DNA from: Psychrobacter okhotskensis
GTDB lineage: Bacteria > Pseudomonadota > Gammaproteobacteria > Pseudomonadales > Moraxellaceae
Length of the DNA stretch: 64,000 nt
Direction of reading: 5' to 3'
Assembly (NCBI RefSeq): GCF_013248965.1
Contig: NZ_JABRVQ010000004.1
Location: 104,879-168,878 of the forward strand
Part shown: positions 18,631-27,093 of the stretch, piece by piece
How positions within the stretch are numbered: the first letter of the stretch is position 1
Layout: each line of letters begins with the position of its first letter
The notes under the pieces: generated by a model
Seen by the model: the letters and a program-made list of their open reading frames with translations, nothing else
Told to the model about the DNA's origin: nothing
Database searches by the model: none
Program-made: the position numbers and the translations under genes

Positions 18631-19452
18631 TTAACGTAAGGCCGCATACGCTGAATTGGCATAACTGGCGCTATTGGTATTGCTGCTAGTGCCATAACTG
18701 ACTTTTTGCATGCCATTACTAGCAGTGGTATTGCTGTTGCTGGCGCTCATGCTACTACCAGACAAACCTGAGTCATTTTTATATAAGCTGTGATAGCGGC
18801 TCATGACGCTTTTGACATAGTTGCGAGTTTCTTTAAACGGCGGGATGCCACCATATTTATCGACGTTACCTTCACCCGCATTATAACCGGCCACCGCATG
18901 TTCGACGTTATTATTAAAGCGACGCATCAACCAAGCGATATATTTAGCAGACCCTTCGATATTGTCGGCAGGATTCCAAGGATTGCTCACTTTGAAGCGG
19001 CGGGCAGTGGCTGGCATTAGCTGCATTAGGCCTTGAGCACCCACAGGCGAGCGCGCGTTGGGATTGAATGCGGATTCGGTATGCATCATGGCTTTCATGA
19101 GTGCAGGATCTACACCATTACGCTCGGCAGAAGCGCGAATATAACTGTCATAAGCGTTGCGGCTACCGCTACTACTTGCTGTGCTGTTACCATAATCACT
19201 ACCGCTGCTATTACTGCCATCATACATCTTAGAGTCTTTGTAGTAAGTCACTTTCACTTTTTTGGTAAATTTATCAAAGTTGCCACTAGGATTGACATTG
19301 GTGAGCAGTACTTGTCCGCCTTTGTCTTTATAGATATACATATTGCCTGCGTGAGCAGTCATCGAAAGCGTGGAGAAGGCAAGTGTACTAGCAATGGTGC
19401 TGAGTAAAAGCGGAGACAAACAGCGGGTAATCAAAGGGGAGATATTTATCAT
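18631..19452 (-). CDS. Exported lytic transglycosylase (SLT, goose-lysozyme-like fold)
   Basis: This periplasmic murein hydrolase should cleave glycan strands with formation of 1,6-anhydromuramic ends. From ATG 19452 it has a signal peptide of about 35 residues (MINISPLITR... to MTAHA), a short DUF4124-like region (MYIYKDKGGQVLLTNV), a Ser/Gly/Asn-rich linker and the SLT domain: MHTESAFNPNARSPVGAQGL with the catalytic Glu, QLMPATARRF and AVAGYNAGEGNVDKYGGIP. A low-complexity Ser/Asn/Ala tail ends the protein. A longer frame to 19569 would bury the signal peptide, so I prefer 19452. The stop codon lies directly against a palindromic repeat. Confidence 0.88.
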   Translation of the reverse strand: MINISPLITRCLSPLLLSTIASTLAFSTLSMTAHAGNMYIYKDKGGQVLLTNVNPSGNFDKFTKKVKVTYYKDSKMYDGSNSSGSDYGNSTASSSGSRNAYDSYIRASAERNGVDPALMKAMMHTESAFNPNARSPVGAQGLMQLMPATARRFKVSNPWNPADNIEGSAKYIAWLMRRFNNNVEHAVAGYNAGEGNVDKYGGIPPFKETRNYVKSVMSRYHSLYKNDSGLSGSSMSASNSNTTASNGMQKVSYGTSSNTNSASYANSAYAALR

Positions 19453-19859
19453 AGAGATATCACTTTTTATCGAATAATAGCAAATTGTTTTGCCTATAGG
19501 CGCGTCATGTTGCGCGTTAAAGCGGTTACCGTGTTTGTAGGATTTTATAGCTATAAAGAAGATAGCCACCTAGCAATAACCACGCTTAACAAGAAACCAC
19601 TTGCGATAGATACAAAAAATAATAGTTGCTTACTATAACATATAATAACTTTTTAGCGCATAGGATTAGCAGAACAAAGCACAAAAGCCGCCTTTAATTT
19701 GTAAAAAAATCAACACACTAAGGGTTTTAAGCGCATCGATTGCATACTTGCTTCAGTGTTTTTAAGTTGATACAAACGCCTCAATAGACGGACTGCGACG
19801 GTAAATGATCAGTAAAGACGAAAAATTGGCCACAATAGTGATGGGTTTTCTAAACGCTC
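19453..19859. other. Intergenic region upstream of the lytic transglycosylase
   Basis: This 407-bp gap lies between the end of the LrgB-like gene and the start of the lytic transglycosylase gene, both on the minus strand. It should hold the promoter of the latter. Its last part is AT-rich and nothing else was recognised. Confidence 0.5.
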
Positions 19860-20549
19860 TTAAACGGAAAAGGCACTGATAAAAATAGGTACCCACACGG
19901 CAGTGACCAAACCATTGACCGCCAGACCAAAGGCTGCATAACGACCGGCAGTGTGGCTAATTTGCCAAGCTTCTACCGTGCCGAAAGCATGAGCAGCCAA
20001 GCCAAGTGCCAAACCTTTAGCACGATCATCATCGATACTGCGAAACAAAAAGCGCGCTAGAGTACCACCGATTAGACCTGAGACAATAATAATCAAGTTA
20101 GCCATGGCCAGTGGCGCTTTAATCAAATCGGCGACGCTCAAACCAATGGGTGTAGTGACTGAACGGGTGGCAAACGCCAATATAGTGTCATGACTTAAGG
20201 AAAACAGGTACGCCAATGACATGGGTAGTAACGCACCAATAACGCTGGCCATGGCTACAATTAAGGTCAGCTTCTTGACTGGTAAGCCTTTAAAATTCAT
20301 CGCCGCTAATGGCACGGCTAACAGTACCGTTACATACCCTAATAGATGGTCAAATACGGGCTTGGCAACGCTATAATAATTATTGTAATCCCATTGCAGG
20401 ATGAATAAGAATAAAAGGACAAGCCCCAAAGCGGTAATCACCATCGGTAGCCACGATAGCTTACGTGCCAGTACGCGGGCAATAACGTGTGCTGCTAAGG
20501 TCAATAATATCGCTGCAAGGGTCGCCATCCATACACTATCAAAAGTCAT
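19860..20549 (-). CDS. lrgB: LrgB-family membrane protein
   Basis: The 229-residue integral membrane protein has the LrgB/YohK signature: FATRSVTTPIGLSVAD and later GLALGLAAHAFGTVEAWQ. LrgB works with LrgA (or CidB with CidA) in a holin/antiholin-like system linked to murein hydrolase control and, in some bacteria, to pyruvate or glycolate transport. A good ribosome binding site (AAGGAG) precedes the start. It lies 22 bp after the LrgA-like gene, so the two form an operon. Which physiological role applies here cannot be told. A lytic transglycosylase gene is next downstream, which is suggestive only. Confidence 0.88.
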   Translation of the reverse strand: MTFDSVWMATLAAILLTLAAHVIARVLARKLSWLPMVITALGLVLLFLFILQWDYNNYYSVAKPVFDHLLGYVTVLLAVPLAAMNFKGLPVKKLTLIVAMASVIGALLPMSLAYLFSLSHDTILAFATRSVTTPIGLSVADLIKAPLAMANLIIIVSGLIGGTLARFLFRSIDDDRAKGLALGLAAHAFGTVEAWQISHTAGRYAAFGLAVNGLVTAVWVPIFISAFSV

Positions 20550-20571
20550 TACATCTCCTTGGTCACACAGC

Positions 20572-21093
20572 TCAAGGCTGCTGTTCTTGCTTATGAGTAG
20601 TATTGGTATTTGCGCTATTGCTTAGCCAGTGATTGGCAAGGATAGCAAGTCCCCATAGCGGAATGAGCGTACTGATCAACATAGTCAGCATCACACCCCA
20701 AAACTCATCCCCTAAGGCAAATAGCAGCAAGCCTGCTCCAGCTGACACGGGCAAAAAAGCAAAGCCACTATCGACCAATAAAGTGTTGCTGGCTTGGGTG
20801 AGCCAACTGGGCAGACCTTTGAGTAATCGCCATACCATCAAAATAAGGAACATGGCGACTAGGCCAACGATATTGGCCGCTTTTTCGATACCTGCCCACT
20901 GACAGATAATAACGGCAGATTCGCGGACAAAGATGACCATGATCAATGTTAGGATGACGGACATCCATAGGGGCATACGCGAGGAATGAGTGGACTTCAT
21001 AAGCAGTTTTGGCCAATTCAGAGAGAGTGTATTTATAAGCGCGAGTCGGCATAGAGCCACGAGCATGGCAGAAAAGAATATTTTTGCTAACAT
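20572..21093 (-). CDS. lrgA: LrgA/CidA-family membrane protein
   Basis: The 173-residue protein has four hydrophobic helices and the LrgA/CidA pattern in its second half: LLVDSGFAFLPVSAGAGLLL followed by a short polar turn and a last helix. It is the likely partner of the downstream LrgB-like protein. Compared with the family (about 120-150 residues) the N-terminus is longer, and the start is uncertain: ATG 21093 lacks a clear ribosome binding site, and an internal ATG at 21000 would give 142 residues. Assignment rests on the pairing with LrgB as much as on its own sequence. Confidence 0.75.
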   Translation of the reverse strand: MLAKIFFSAMLVALCRLALINTLSLNWPKLLMKSTHSSRMPLWMSVILTLIMVIFVRESAVIICQWAGIEKAANIVGLVAMFLILMVWRLLKGLPSWLTQASNTLLVDSGFAFLPVSAGAGLLLFALGDEFWGVMLTMLISTLIPLWGLAILANHWLSNSANTNTTHKQEQQP

Positions 21094-21272
21094 TGATAGT
21101 AGTCTTGAGCACTCAGCATTTTGTGTCGCGAGTTTTAGGCTGCAAGATTGGTTGATTATACAAAGCTCGATTATATAGAGAGTGGTCCAACTAATAAAGC
21201 CTATGGGCTGCTAGGGCGTGTTATTGATCTGCTAGATTTTATTAAAAAACCACTGACATAAAAAAGTCAAAA

Positions 21273-21303
21273 AAATGGACGATATCGTTGATAGCGTCCA
21301 TTT
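21273..21303 (-). terminator. Terminator after hflX
   Basis: The stem ATGGACG / CGTCCAT is extended by ATC / GAT inside. On the minus strand it is followed by a run of Ts. It lies about 125 bp beyond the hflX stop. Confidence 0.75.
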
Positions 21304-21342
21304 ATCATTTAATAATTTATGATGGGCAATCGATTATACTAA

Positions 21343-21376
21343 ACCATCCATCATAATATACCATCCATCATAATAT
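21343..21376. repeat. Tandem duplication of a 17-bp word
   Basis: ACCATCCATCATAATAT occurs twice back to back, just downstream of hflX. It is noncoding. Confidence 0.7.
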
Positions 21377-21426
21377 ACCAATCAACTAATTGTATTAATA
21401 AGCCCATCATTGTATTAGGCAGCTAT

Positions 21427-22893
21427 TTAAGTCTGTGAATCTGGAATTTTCGTTTCTAGCGCTTTAGACTGCTCTGAATCTAATGTCTCAGCGTTGAGGG
21501 CATTAAATTCGTCAAACGCTTGTTCTTCGGCTGCTGTCATAGACGGTTCATCCTCTTCATCAGGCTGCTCGAACTCTTCCAGTATGGGCATCAGTAGCGT
21601 GGCTTGCGCTAATGGCAATACCTCTAAAGGATTCAAGTCGGCCTGACCCAGCAGCTGTTTTAGGCGTTCGCTAGGCAGACGAATCGTTAGGCACTCATGA
21701 CCATTATCATCGTAGCTTTCTTCTAAGATAACGCCCAGCTCATACAAGGTGTTTTTAAATTGACCAGCCGTATAAGGCAGCGTCAAATCAAAGGTCGTCA
21801 AGGTACCGGTAAGCAGCTGCTGAACCGCAAGTGACAGCTCCTCCATTCCTAGATTTTGTCTAGATGACACATAGACGCGATTGGGCTGACCTTCGCTAGC
21901 GTAACCGATATGGGCAGGCTCATCTGTCAGGTCAATCTTGTTGTAGACGTTGAGCACGGGCACATCATTATCAATCTCTGCCAATACGTCTTTCACCGCT
22001 TGGATTTGCTCATGCATATCTTCACTTGATGAGTCGATGACATGTAGCAGTAAATCGGCTTCTAGCGTCTCTTCCAATGTGGCATGAAAAGATTCAACCA
22101 ACTCATGCGGTAGGTGACGGACAAAACCTACGGTATCCACCAAAACCACACGACCAACACCCTGCCAGTCTAAGCGGCGTAGAGTAGGATCAAGCGTGGC
22201 AAACAGTTTATCCGCCGCATAGATGTTTTCATCGACCAAGCGGTTAAATAAGGTAGATTTTCCCGCGTTGGTATAACCGACGAGTGAGATAGTCGGTACG
22301 TCAGATTTCTGCCGACGGGCTCGACCTTGGGCACGGGTTTGGCGAACTTTTTCCAGTTTGGTTTTGAGCTGGTTTACCCGTGTTTGCAATAAGCGACGAT
22401 CCGTTTCAAGCTGAGTTTCACCCGGTCCACGCAAGCCGATACCCCCTTTTTGGCGTTCCAAATGCGTCCAACCACGGACCAAACGTGTCGACAAATGGTT
22501 CAACTGCGCCAGCTCTACTTGTAGCTTACCTTCATAAGTACGCGCACGCTGGGCAAAGATATCTAAAATCAAACCGGTACGATCGAGTACACGGCATTGC
22601 ACCACCGATTCAAGGTTACGCTCTTGTGACGGCGATAAACTGTGATTGAACAAAACGATATCAGCGTCATGCTCACGAACCAGTTCAGCTATTTCTTCCG
22701 CTTTACCACTACCAACGAAGAATTTGGCATCGGGTCTTTGGCGTGAGCCAGTAACCAACGCCAAGCGATCAGCCCCTGCTGAATCTGCCAGTAGCTCAAA
22801 CTCGTTAAGATCGTCAGGATCTTGAATTTGGCGGATGTCTAAATGTACGATAATGGCGCGTTCGCCACCTTTATGTTTGTCAAAATAATCCAA
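21427..22893 (-). CDS. hflX: Ribosome-associated GTPase HflX
   Basis: HflX is a GTPase that splits stalled or heat-damaged 70S ribosomes. The N-terminal domain carries FFVGSGKAEEIAELV, then a glycine-rich linker GIGLRGPGETQLETDRR, and the G domain with P-loop GYTNAGKSTLFNRL, DTVGFVRHLPHEL and NKID. The 488 residues include an acidic C-terminal extension (EEFEQPDEEDEPS and beyond) not seen in E. coli HflX (426). The frame begins with TTG at 22893, preceded by AGGTGA, and the encoded N-terminus (DYFDKHKGGERAIIVHLD) matches family starts, so TTG appears genuine. In enterobacteria hflX follows hfq; here it stands alone with its own terminator. Confidence 0.93.
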   Translation of the reverse strand: MDYFDKHKGGERAIIVHLDIRQIQDPDDLNEFELLADSAGADRLALVTGSRQRPDAKFFVGSGKAEEIAELVREHDADIVLFNHSLSPSQERNLESVVQCRVLDRTGLILDIFAQRARTYEGKLQVELAQLNHLSTRLVRGWTHLERQKGGIGLRGPGETQLETDRRLLQTRVNQLKTKLEKVRQTRAQGRARRQKSDVPTISLVGYTNAGKSTLFNRLVDENIYAADKLFATLDPTLRRLDWQGVGRVVLVDTVGFVRHLPHELVESFHATLEETLEADLLLHVIDSSSEDMHEQIQAVKDVLAEIDNDVPVLNVYNKIDLTDEPAHIGYASEGQPNRVYVSSRQNLGMEELSLAVQQLLTGTLTTFDLTLPYTAGQFKNTLYELGVILEESYDDNGHECLTIRLPSERLKQLLGQADLNPLEVLPLAQATLLMPILEEFEQPDEEDEPSMTAAEEQAFDEFNALNAETLDSEQSKALETKIPDSQT

Positions 22894-23210
22894 AGAGTAT
22901 CACCTATTAATAAAGTAAATAAATCGCTATTATCCATTCAGCTAGCTTTGATATAACGTTCAGATGACCCTATATATGTGGTCTTATCACTTGATATTAA
23001 AGGGTATTCGCATAATTAGCGATGATTTTATGTTACAGCCATTATCGTTGCAAATTTTCAAAGTTCTTAATACCCAGTATATAAACGAACATATGGAGTA
23101 GCAGCTCACAACACTGAGTGAACAAACTATCACTGAGCATCAGAATTTTGTTATACTTAGCTCGTTTTTTCACTATCCAAAAACTAGACATTCAATTATG
23201 AGGGACGAAG
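22894..23210. other. hflX-acyltransferase divergent region
   Basis: This 317-bp AT-rich region lies between divergent genes and presumably holds both promoters. No hairpin, repeat or short gene was recognised. Confidence 0.5.
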
Positions 23211-24011
23211 ATGAGCCAAGCTAAGTCAGGCTTTTCACTCAGAAAACAATTGGGTCGCGGCAAACAGATTGCCGGTATGACCACGACGATCGCTGGAGGG
23301 CTACGCGCCGCTCAGCGGATTGGTGCCTTTAAACAGCCACCACGCGAAAAGCTGCCACGCTATATTCAAGCGTTTTGTCGCAAGATGGCCGGCTCATTTG
23401 GGGTAAAGGTCGTCGAAGTCGAGCCAGTACAACAGCATCATGGTCTATGGGTATCCAATCATGTGTCATGGATGGATATTCCGGTTGTGGGCACGGTGAG
23501 TCCGGCTTTTTTCTTATCTAAAGCAGAAATCGGTGAGTGGCCAGTATTTGGCAAGTTGGCTCATGCGGCAGGCACGGTGTTTATTCAGCGCGGTTCCGGC
23601 GATGCAGGCTCGGTGGCAGCGCAGATAGCCAGCTTTTTGGCGAAAGGGTTTTCGGTGGTATTCTTCCCAGAAGCGACCACCACAGATGGCAAGAAAATCA
23701 AGCGCATTCATGGTACCTTGTTACAAGCAGCGATAGATGCAGATGTACAGGTCCGCCCCATTGTTATCGCTTATGTCAATAAAGACGGTACGCTAAGCGA
23801 AGCATTGCCGTATTATGGCAAGCTGACAATGACAGAGAGCCTAAAAAAAGTGCTTGATACTAAGGATGTGACCGCTTATGTATTGCCGCTAGAACCAATA
23901 GATCCGAAGGGTCTAAATAAGAGCTCAGTAACTGACTTGCTACAAAAACGTATGCAAGAAGGCTTGGCTGAGCTACACACACGGGTGTTAACCACCGACC
24001 CTAAGGCATAA
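23211..24011 (+). CDS. PlsC-type 1-acylglycerol-3-phosphate acyltransferase
   Basis: The 266-residue protein has the acyltransferase HX4D motif NHVSWMDIP, the second motif VFIQRGSGDAG, the third FFPEATTTDGKKIKRIHGTL and a fourth RPIVIAYV. These define enzymes that acylate lysophosphatidic acid in phospholipid synthesis at the inner membrane. No long hydrophobic N-terminal helix is evident. Several PlsC paralogues are usual in this family, so whether it is the main PlsC or a specialised one such as an ornithine-lipid OlsA type is undecided. AGGGACGA precedes ATG 23211. A strong bidirectional terminator follows. Confidence 0.85.
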   Translation: MSQAKSGFSLRKQLGRGKQIAGMTTTIAGGLRAAQRIGAFKQPPREKLPRYIQAFCRKMAGSFGVKVVEVEPVQQHHGLWVSNHVSWMDIPVVGTVSPAFFLSKAEIGEWPVFGKLAHAAGTVFIQRGSGDAGSVAAQIASFLAKGFSVVFFPEATTTDGKKIKRIHGTLLQAAIDADVQVRPIVIAYVNKDGTLSEALPYYGKLTMTESLKKVLDTKDVTAYVLPLEPIDPKGLNKSSVTDLLQKRMQEGLAELHTRVLTTDPKA

Positions 24012-24064
24012 TTTTCTAAAGTATAATCATCTGAAGCATCGCTTGTTAAATTAGAAAATCAGCC

Positions 24065-24112
24065 AAAAAAAGGCGCAAATCGCAGTGATAATGCTAGCGA
24101 TTTGCGCCTTTT
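24065..24112 (+). terminator. Strong bidirectional terminator
   Basis: A 15-bp stem AAAGGCGCAAATCGC / GCGATTTGCGCCTTT has A and T runs on the two sides. It lies between the acyltransferase and the convergent aldo/keto reductase and can serve both. Confidence 0.9.
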
Positions 24113-24213
24113 GCTGTTGATATAAGTACTCTAACTTATAAAGAACCTAATCTCAGTTTATGGAATTATGATTTGTATCAGACCAACGTTTTACATCAAG
24201 TATAATTGATACA

Positions 24214-25254
24214 CTATGGTGACGGATTGGGTTGTTGGGTATGTACCGCTTCAATCGCGTCTAATACGTCTGAGCTCAAGGTCAAATCGATACTGTCGAT
24301 ATTGGACTTGAGTTGCTCGGTACTGGTCGCTCCAATAATATTACTGGTCACAAATGGGCGTGAATTGACAAAGGCTAGCGACATTTGCGCCATATCTAAA
24401 CCAGCATCAGCCGCTATCTTGGCATACTGTACGGTGGCTGATTTTGCTTGCTCGTTCACATAGCGGGCAAACCGATCATACATAGTGAGACGTGCACCTT
24501 CAGGACGTTTACCATCGAGATATTTACCAGATAGTACACCAAAGCCAAGCGGCGAATAAGCAAGCAAACCAACATTCTCACGATGCGCAATCTCTGCCAT
24601 ATTGACTTCATATAAGCGGTTTAGCAAGCTGTAAGGATTTTGCACGGTGATAGGCGCGATTAAACCGTTTCTATCCGCTTCCCAGAGATAACGCATTAGA
24701 CCCCAAGCGGTATCATTCGATAGCCCATAAGCGCGAATACGACCTTTTTTGATCTCGTCATTTAACGCTTGGATGGTCTCCAAAAATGGTGTTAGATCGT
24801 CCAAATTTTGCGCTGCCATCTCTGCTGTATAACCGCGCTGACCGAAGAAGTTCGCTTGGCGTTCAGGCCAATGTAGCTGATAAATATCGATATAATCGGT
24901 TTGGAGGCGTTCAAGGTTGCCATCGATGGCGCTACTGATGTGTTCAGCCGTGAAACGTGTTTGCCCGTCGCGTAAAAAATCCATCGGTGATATTTTACTG
25001 GCCAAGACAACTTTATTGCGCTGCTTGGTTTTGTTAAACCATGTGCCCATAAAGCGCTCAGTATCACCTTGCTTGTCTTTGTCTGGCGGTGAGGGATACA
25101 TCTCCGCCGTATCCCAAAAGTTGACCCCTTCGCTTAGCGCCATGTCCATTTGCTCATGCGCTTGGGTCTCGTCATTCTGCTGTCCCCACGTCATAGTGCC
25201 TAAGCAGATTTTGGAAACGTCTTCATTAATTTGTGGCAGTTTTTGATATTGCAT
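24214..25254 (-). CDS. Tas-like NADP-dependent aldo/keto reductase
   Basis: The 346-residue protein is an aldo/keto reductase close to E. coli Tas: the start MQYQKLP, GTMTWGQQN, the loop DTAEMYPSPP containing the catalytic Tyr, then a Lys in VVLASKISP, QLHWPER, and the coenzyme-binding end SNIIGATSTEQLKSNI. AKRs of this group reduce aldehydes and ketones with NADPH; Tas itself was found by complementing a tyrosine auxotrophy and its substrate is unclear. It lies just downstream of fkpB on the same strand (56-bp gap), so co-transcription is possible. Confidence 0.88.
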   Translation of the reverse strand: MQYQKLPQINEDVSKICLGTMTWGQQNDETQAHEQMDMALSEGVNFWDTAEMYPSPPDKDKQGDTERFMGTWFNKTKQRNKVVLASKISPMDFLRDGQTRFTAEHISSAIDGNLERLQTDYIDIYQLHWPERQANFFGQRGYTAEMAAQNLDDLTPFLETIQALNDEIKKGRIRAYGLSNDTAWGLMRYLWEADRNGLIAPITVQNPYSLLNRLYEVNMAEIAHRENVGLLAYSPLGFGVLSGKYLDGKRPEGARLTMYDRFARYVNEQAKSATVQYAKIAADAGLDMAQMSLAFVNSRPFVTSNIIGATSTEQLKSNIDSIDLTLSSDVLDAIEAVHTQQPNPSP

Positions 25255-25310
25255 CTGTTTATCCTTGTTTTTATTCTAAATAAGGTTTTTACTCTAAAGC
25301 AATTTTTATA

Positions 25311-25814
25311 CTACATTAGCTTGATACCAGTGACGCCCGGCGGTGTTACTTTGAATACTTTTACTTTAAACAATACAGATTGACCAGCTAAAGGATGATT
25401 GAAATCTACTTCTATCTCGTCGTCACTGATGGCACTAATAGTGCCAGGTAAGGTGTTTTTGCCTTTGTCCTCAAACTCTATCATCATGCCGATTTCAGGG
25501 TTGTCAGCGACCAGCGCAAACTGAGTACGGCTAAAATGTTGAATATTGTCAGGGTTCCAATCACCAAACGCTTGCTCTGGATCAAGGTGGGCAGAGCGTG
25601 TATCACCTGCGCGCAGGTTCATTAACACTTGCTCAAACCCCGGTAGTAAACTCTCATCGCCAATGGTCAGTGTCACTGGCGCATCGCGGCTAAAGGTTGA
25701 GTCAATCACCGTGCCATTCTCTAGGGAAACTTCAAAATGCAGCTTTACAAGGCTGCCAAAGGTGATGCGTGTGTCTTCATTGGGATTGATAAATTGCGAG
25801 TCGGTCATAGTCAA
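25311..25814 (-). CDS. fkpB: FKBP-type peptidyl-prolyl isomerase (SlpA/FkpB-like)
   Basis: This is a cytoplasmic prolyl isomerase and chaperone of the FKBP fold with an inserted-in-flap domain, like SlyD and FkpB. Visible features are LVKLHFEVSLENGTVIDSTF, LTIGDESLLPGFEQVL, the inserted segment with PEQAFGDWNP, and FNHPLAGQSVLFKVKV. It lacks the His-rich metal tail of SlyD, which favours FkpB. In E. coli fkpB directly follows lspA; here it is on the same strand as ileS-lspA but separated by about 1.3 kb containing a divergent cold-shock gene. Confidence 0.88.
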   Translation of the reverse strand: MTMTDSQFINPNEDTRITFGSLVKLHFEVSLENGTVIDSTFSRDAPVTLTIGDESLLPGFEQVLMNLRAGDTRSAHLDPEQAFGDWNPDNIQHFSRTQFALVADNPEIGMMIEFEDKGKNTLPGTISAISDDEIEVDFNHPLAGQSVLFKVKVFKVTPPGVTGIKLM

Positions 25815-25974
25815 AAGCCATCTGTTGCGGGATTGGGAAGTCAGGTCAAAAAATTAATATAAGAAATCATAAGTATAAGAAATGATAAGCCATCTAAGAA
25901 AGGTTGTAAGCGTAAATAGTGTAACGCAAATAGTGTACTATATTTGGCATGTCTAAATGAGGGTGAGAGCAAGC

Positions 25975-26646
25975 ATGGCAAATAAGCAACAAGGCCACAT
26001 CAAGAAGTGGCAAGATGACAAGGGCTTTGGCTTTATTGATACTGAGCAGGGCGATTCAGTATTCTTTCATATCAATGAGTTCAAAGCGCGCCGTCGCCCT
26101 GAAGTGGGTGAGCAAGTCGTCTTTACGCTTGGGCGAGACAATCAAGGGCGGATGCAGGCAAAAGATGTGCAAGAGTTGAGCTTTGTACAACAGAAAATGG
26201 CACAAAAAAACAGCCAAATCCGTCAGCGTAATGCAAAACGTAGTCATCAAGCGGAGTTTGAAGCTGGACAAAAGAAACGGCTGTTCCTCGGCGTTGGGTT
26301 TTATGGGGTTTTAATTTTACTGGCCGTCACTGATAAGTTAAGCTGGCTGGTCGTTGCTTGGTATGCGGCATTAGGGGTTATTACTTATACAATGTACGCC
26401 AAAGACAAAGCGGCTGCGCAAAGTGGAGATTGGCGTACCCCTGAGTCAACCTTGCATCTGCTAAGTGCGCTTGGTGGCTGGGTCGGGGCGATGGTCGCGC
26501 AGACGTATCTTCGCCACAAGTCACAAAAGGCTGAGTTTCGTATCACTTATTATTTAACCGTCGTGATTAATATGGCGGGGTTGTTGTTTATATTGGCGGG
26601 CGGTGGTTTGAACTTTTTAAAAGAGTTGCTTGATTCTTTGGTATAA
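25975..26646 (+). CDS. Cold-shock domain protein with DUF1294 membrane domain
   Basis: The 223-residue protein fuses an N-terminal cold-shock domain (QGHIKKWQDDKGFGFIDTE, VFFHINEF) to a basic linker and a membrane DUF1294 domain (about 95-220, with YAKDKAAAQSGDWRTPES and a WVGAMVAQTYLRHKSQKAEF motif). Such fusions are known; the cold-shock part should bind single-stranded nucleic acid at the membrane, but no function is established. I chose ATG 25975, which has GGGTGAGA upstream, over an ATG six codons earlier. It is transcribed away from fkpB and interrupts the usual lspA-fkpB neighbourhood. Confidence 0.87.
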   Translation: MANKQQGHIKKWQDDKGFGFIDTEQGDSVFFHINEFKARRRPEVGEQVVFTLGRDNQGRMQAKDVQELSFVQQKMAQKNSQIRQRNAKRSHQAEFEAGQKKRLFLGVGFYGVLILLAVTDKLSWLVVAWYAALGVITYTMYAKDKAAAQSGDWRTPESTLHLLSALGGWVGAMVAQTYLRHKSQKAEFRITYYLTVVINMAGLLFILAGGGLNFLKELLDSLV

Positions 26647-26647
26647 A

Positions 26648-26677
26648 AGAGATTTTCCTTCAAGATGGAAAACCTCT
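26648..26677 (+). terminator. Terminator after the cold-shock/DUF1294 gene
   Basis: A near-perfect stem AGAGATTTTCC / GGAAAACCTCT begins within a few bases of the stop. The following sequence is pyrimidine-rich rather than a pure T run. Confidence 0.6.
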
Positions 26678-26877
26678 TCTCCTTATTTACGTTTAACTTC
26701 CAGTGCAGTTTTTGTAGGGTGTGCCAAGCGCACCGATAAGGAACAATTATATAAATATAGCTAAGCTGTAGCTTACTAATAATCATTCGTAATGATAAAT
26801 TCGTAAAACTTAACCACGACGTCTATCTGCAAGCACATAATCTTACCGCTAGCCCTGATAGTAGCGGTTATCCTTAT

Positions 26878-26962
26878 CTAAGAAAGGCTGATGAGACTCA
26901 GCTGCTGGAAGTGTCGCCGGTCAGCAATCCCAGCAGCGCTTTAGTCGAATAGCCTTTCTTAG
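26878..26962. repeat. Nested inverted-repeat element
   Basis: Outer arms CTAAGAAAGGCT (26878-26889) and AGCCTTTCTTAG (26951-26962) are a perfect 12-bp inverted repeat. Inside lies a second pair, GCTGCTGG (26901-26908) and CCAGCAGC (26930-26937), with GACT / AGTC between. The transcript of either strand could fold into one long hairpin. A small ORF with a ribosome binding site overlaps it on the minus strand. Confidence 0.65.
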
Positions 26963-26984
26963 GTAAGATAATAGCGTATAGCAT
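26898..26984 (-). CDS. Possible 28-residue small protein after lspA
   Basis: A minus-strand ORF reads MLYAIILPKKG, then YSTKALLGLL and TGDTSSS, then stops. A plausible ribosome binding site (TTGGAG) lies about 6 bp upstream of the ATG. The peptide has a short hydrophobic start, two lysines and a hydrophobic ALLGLL stretch. It lies 109 bp downstream of lspA on the same strand and overlaps a nested inverted repeat. I recognise no family. It could be a real small membrane peptide, a leader, or a chance ORF in a structured noncoding element. Confidence 0.35.
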   Translation of the reverse strand: MLYAIILPKKGYSTKALLGLLTGDTSSS

Positions 26985-27093
26985 GATCAGCTCCAACACA
27001 GTAACTTATCAAAAATAACAGGCAAAAGAAAAGATGGGTTACGTATTTGTAAACCCACCTTTTAAACCTAAAAACTATCTACGATTATAATCG

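Noticed and set aside
26710..26735. Short palindrome GGTGTGCCAAGCGCACC as an operator
   Set aside because: It is a single imperfect 7-bp stem next to a terminator in a gap without a defined downstream gene on that strand; evidence is too thin.
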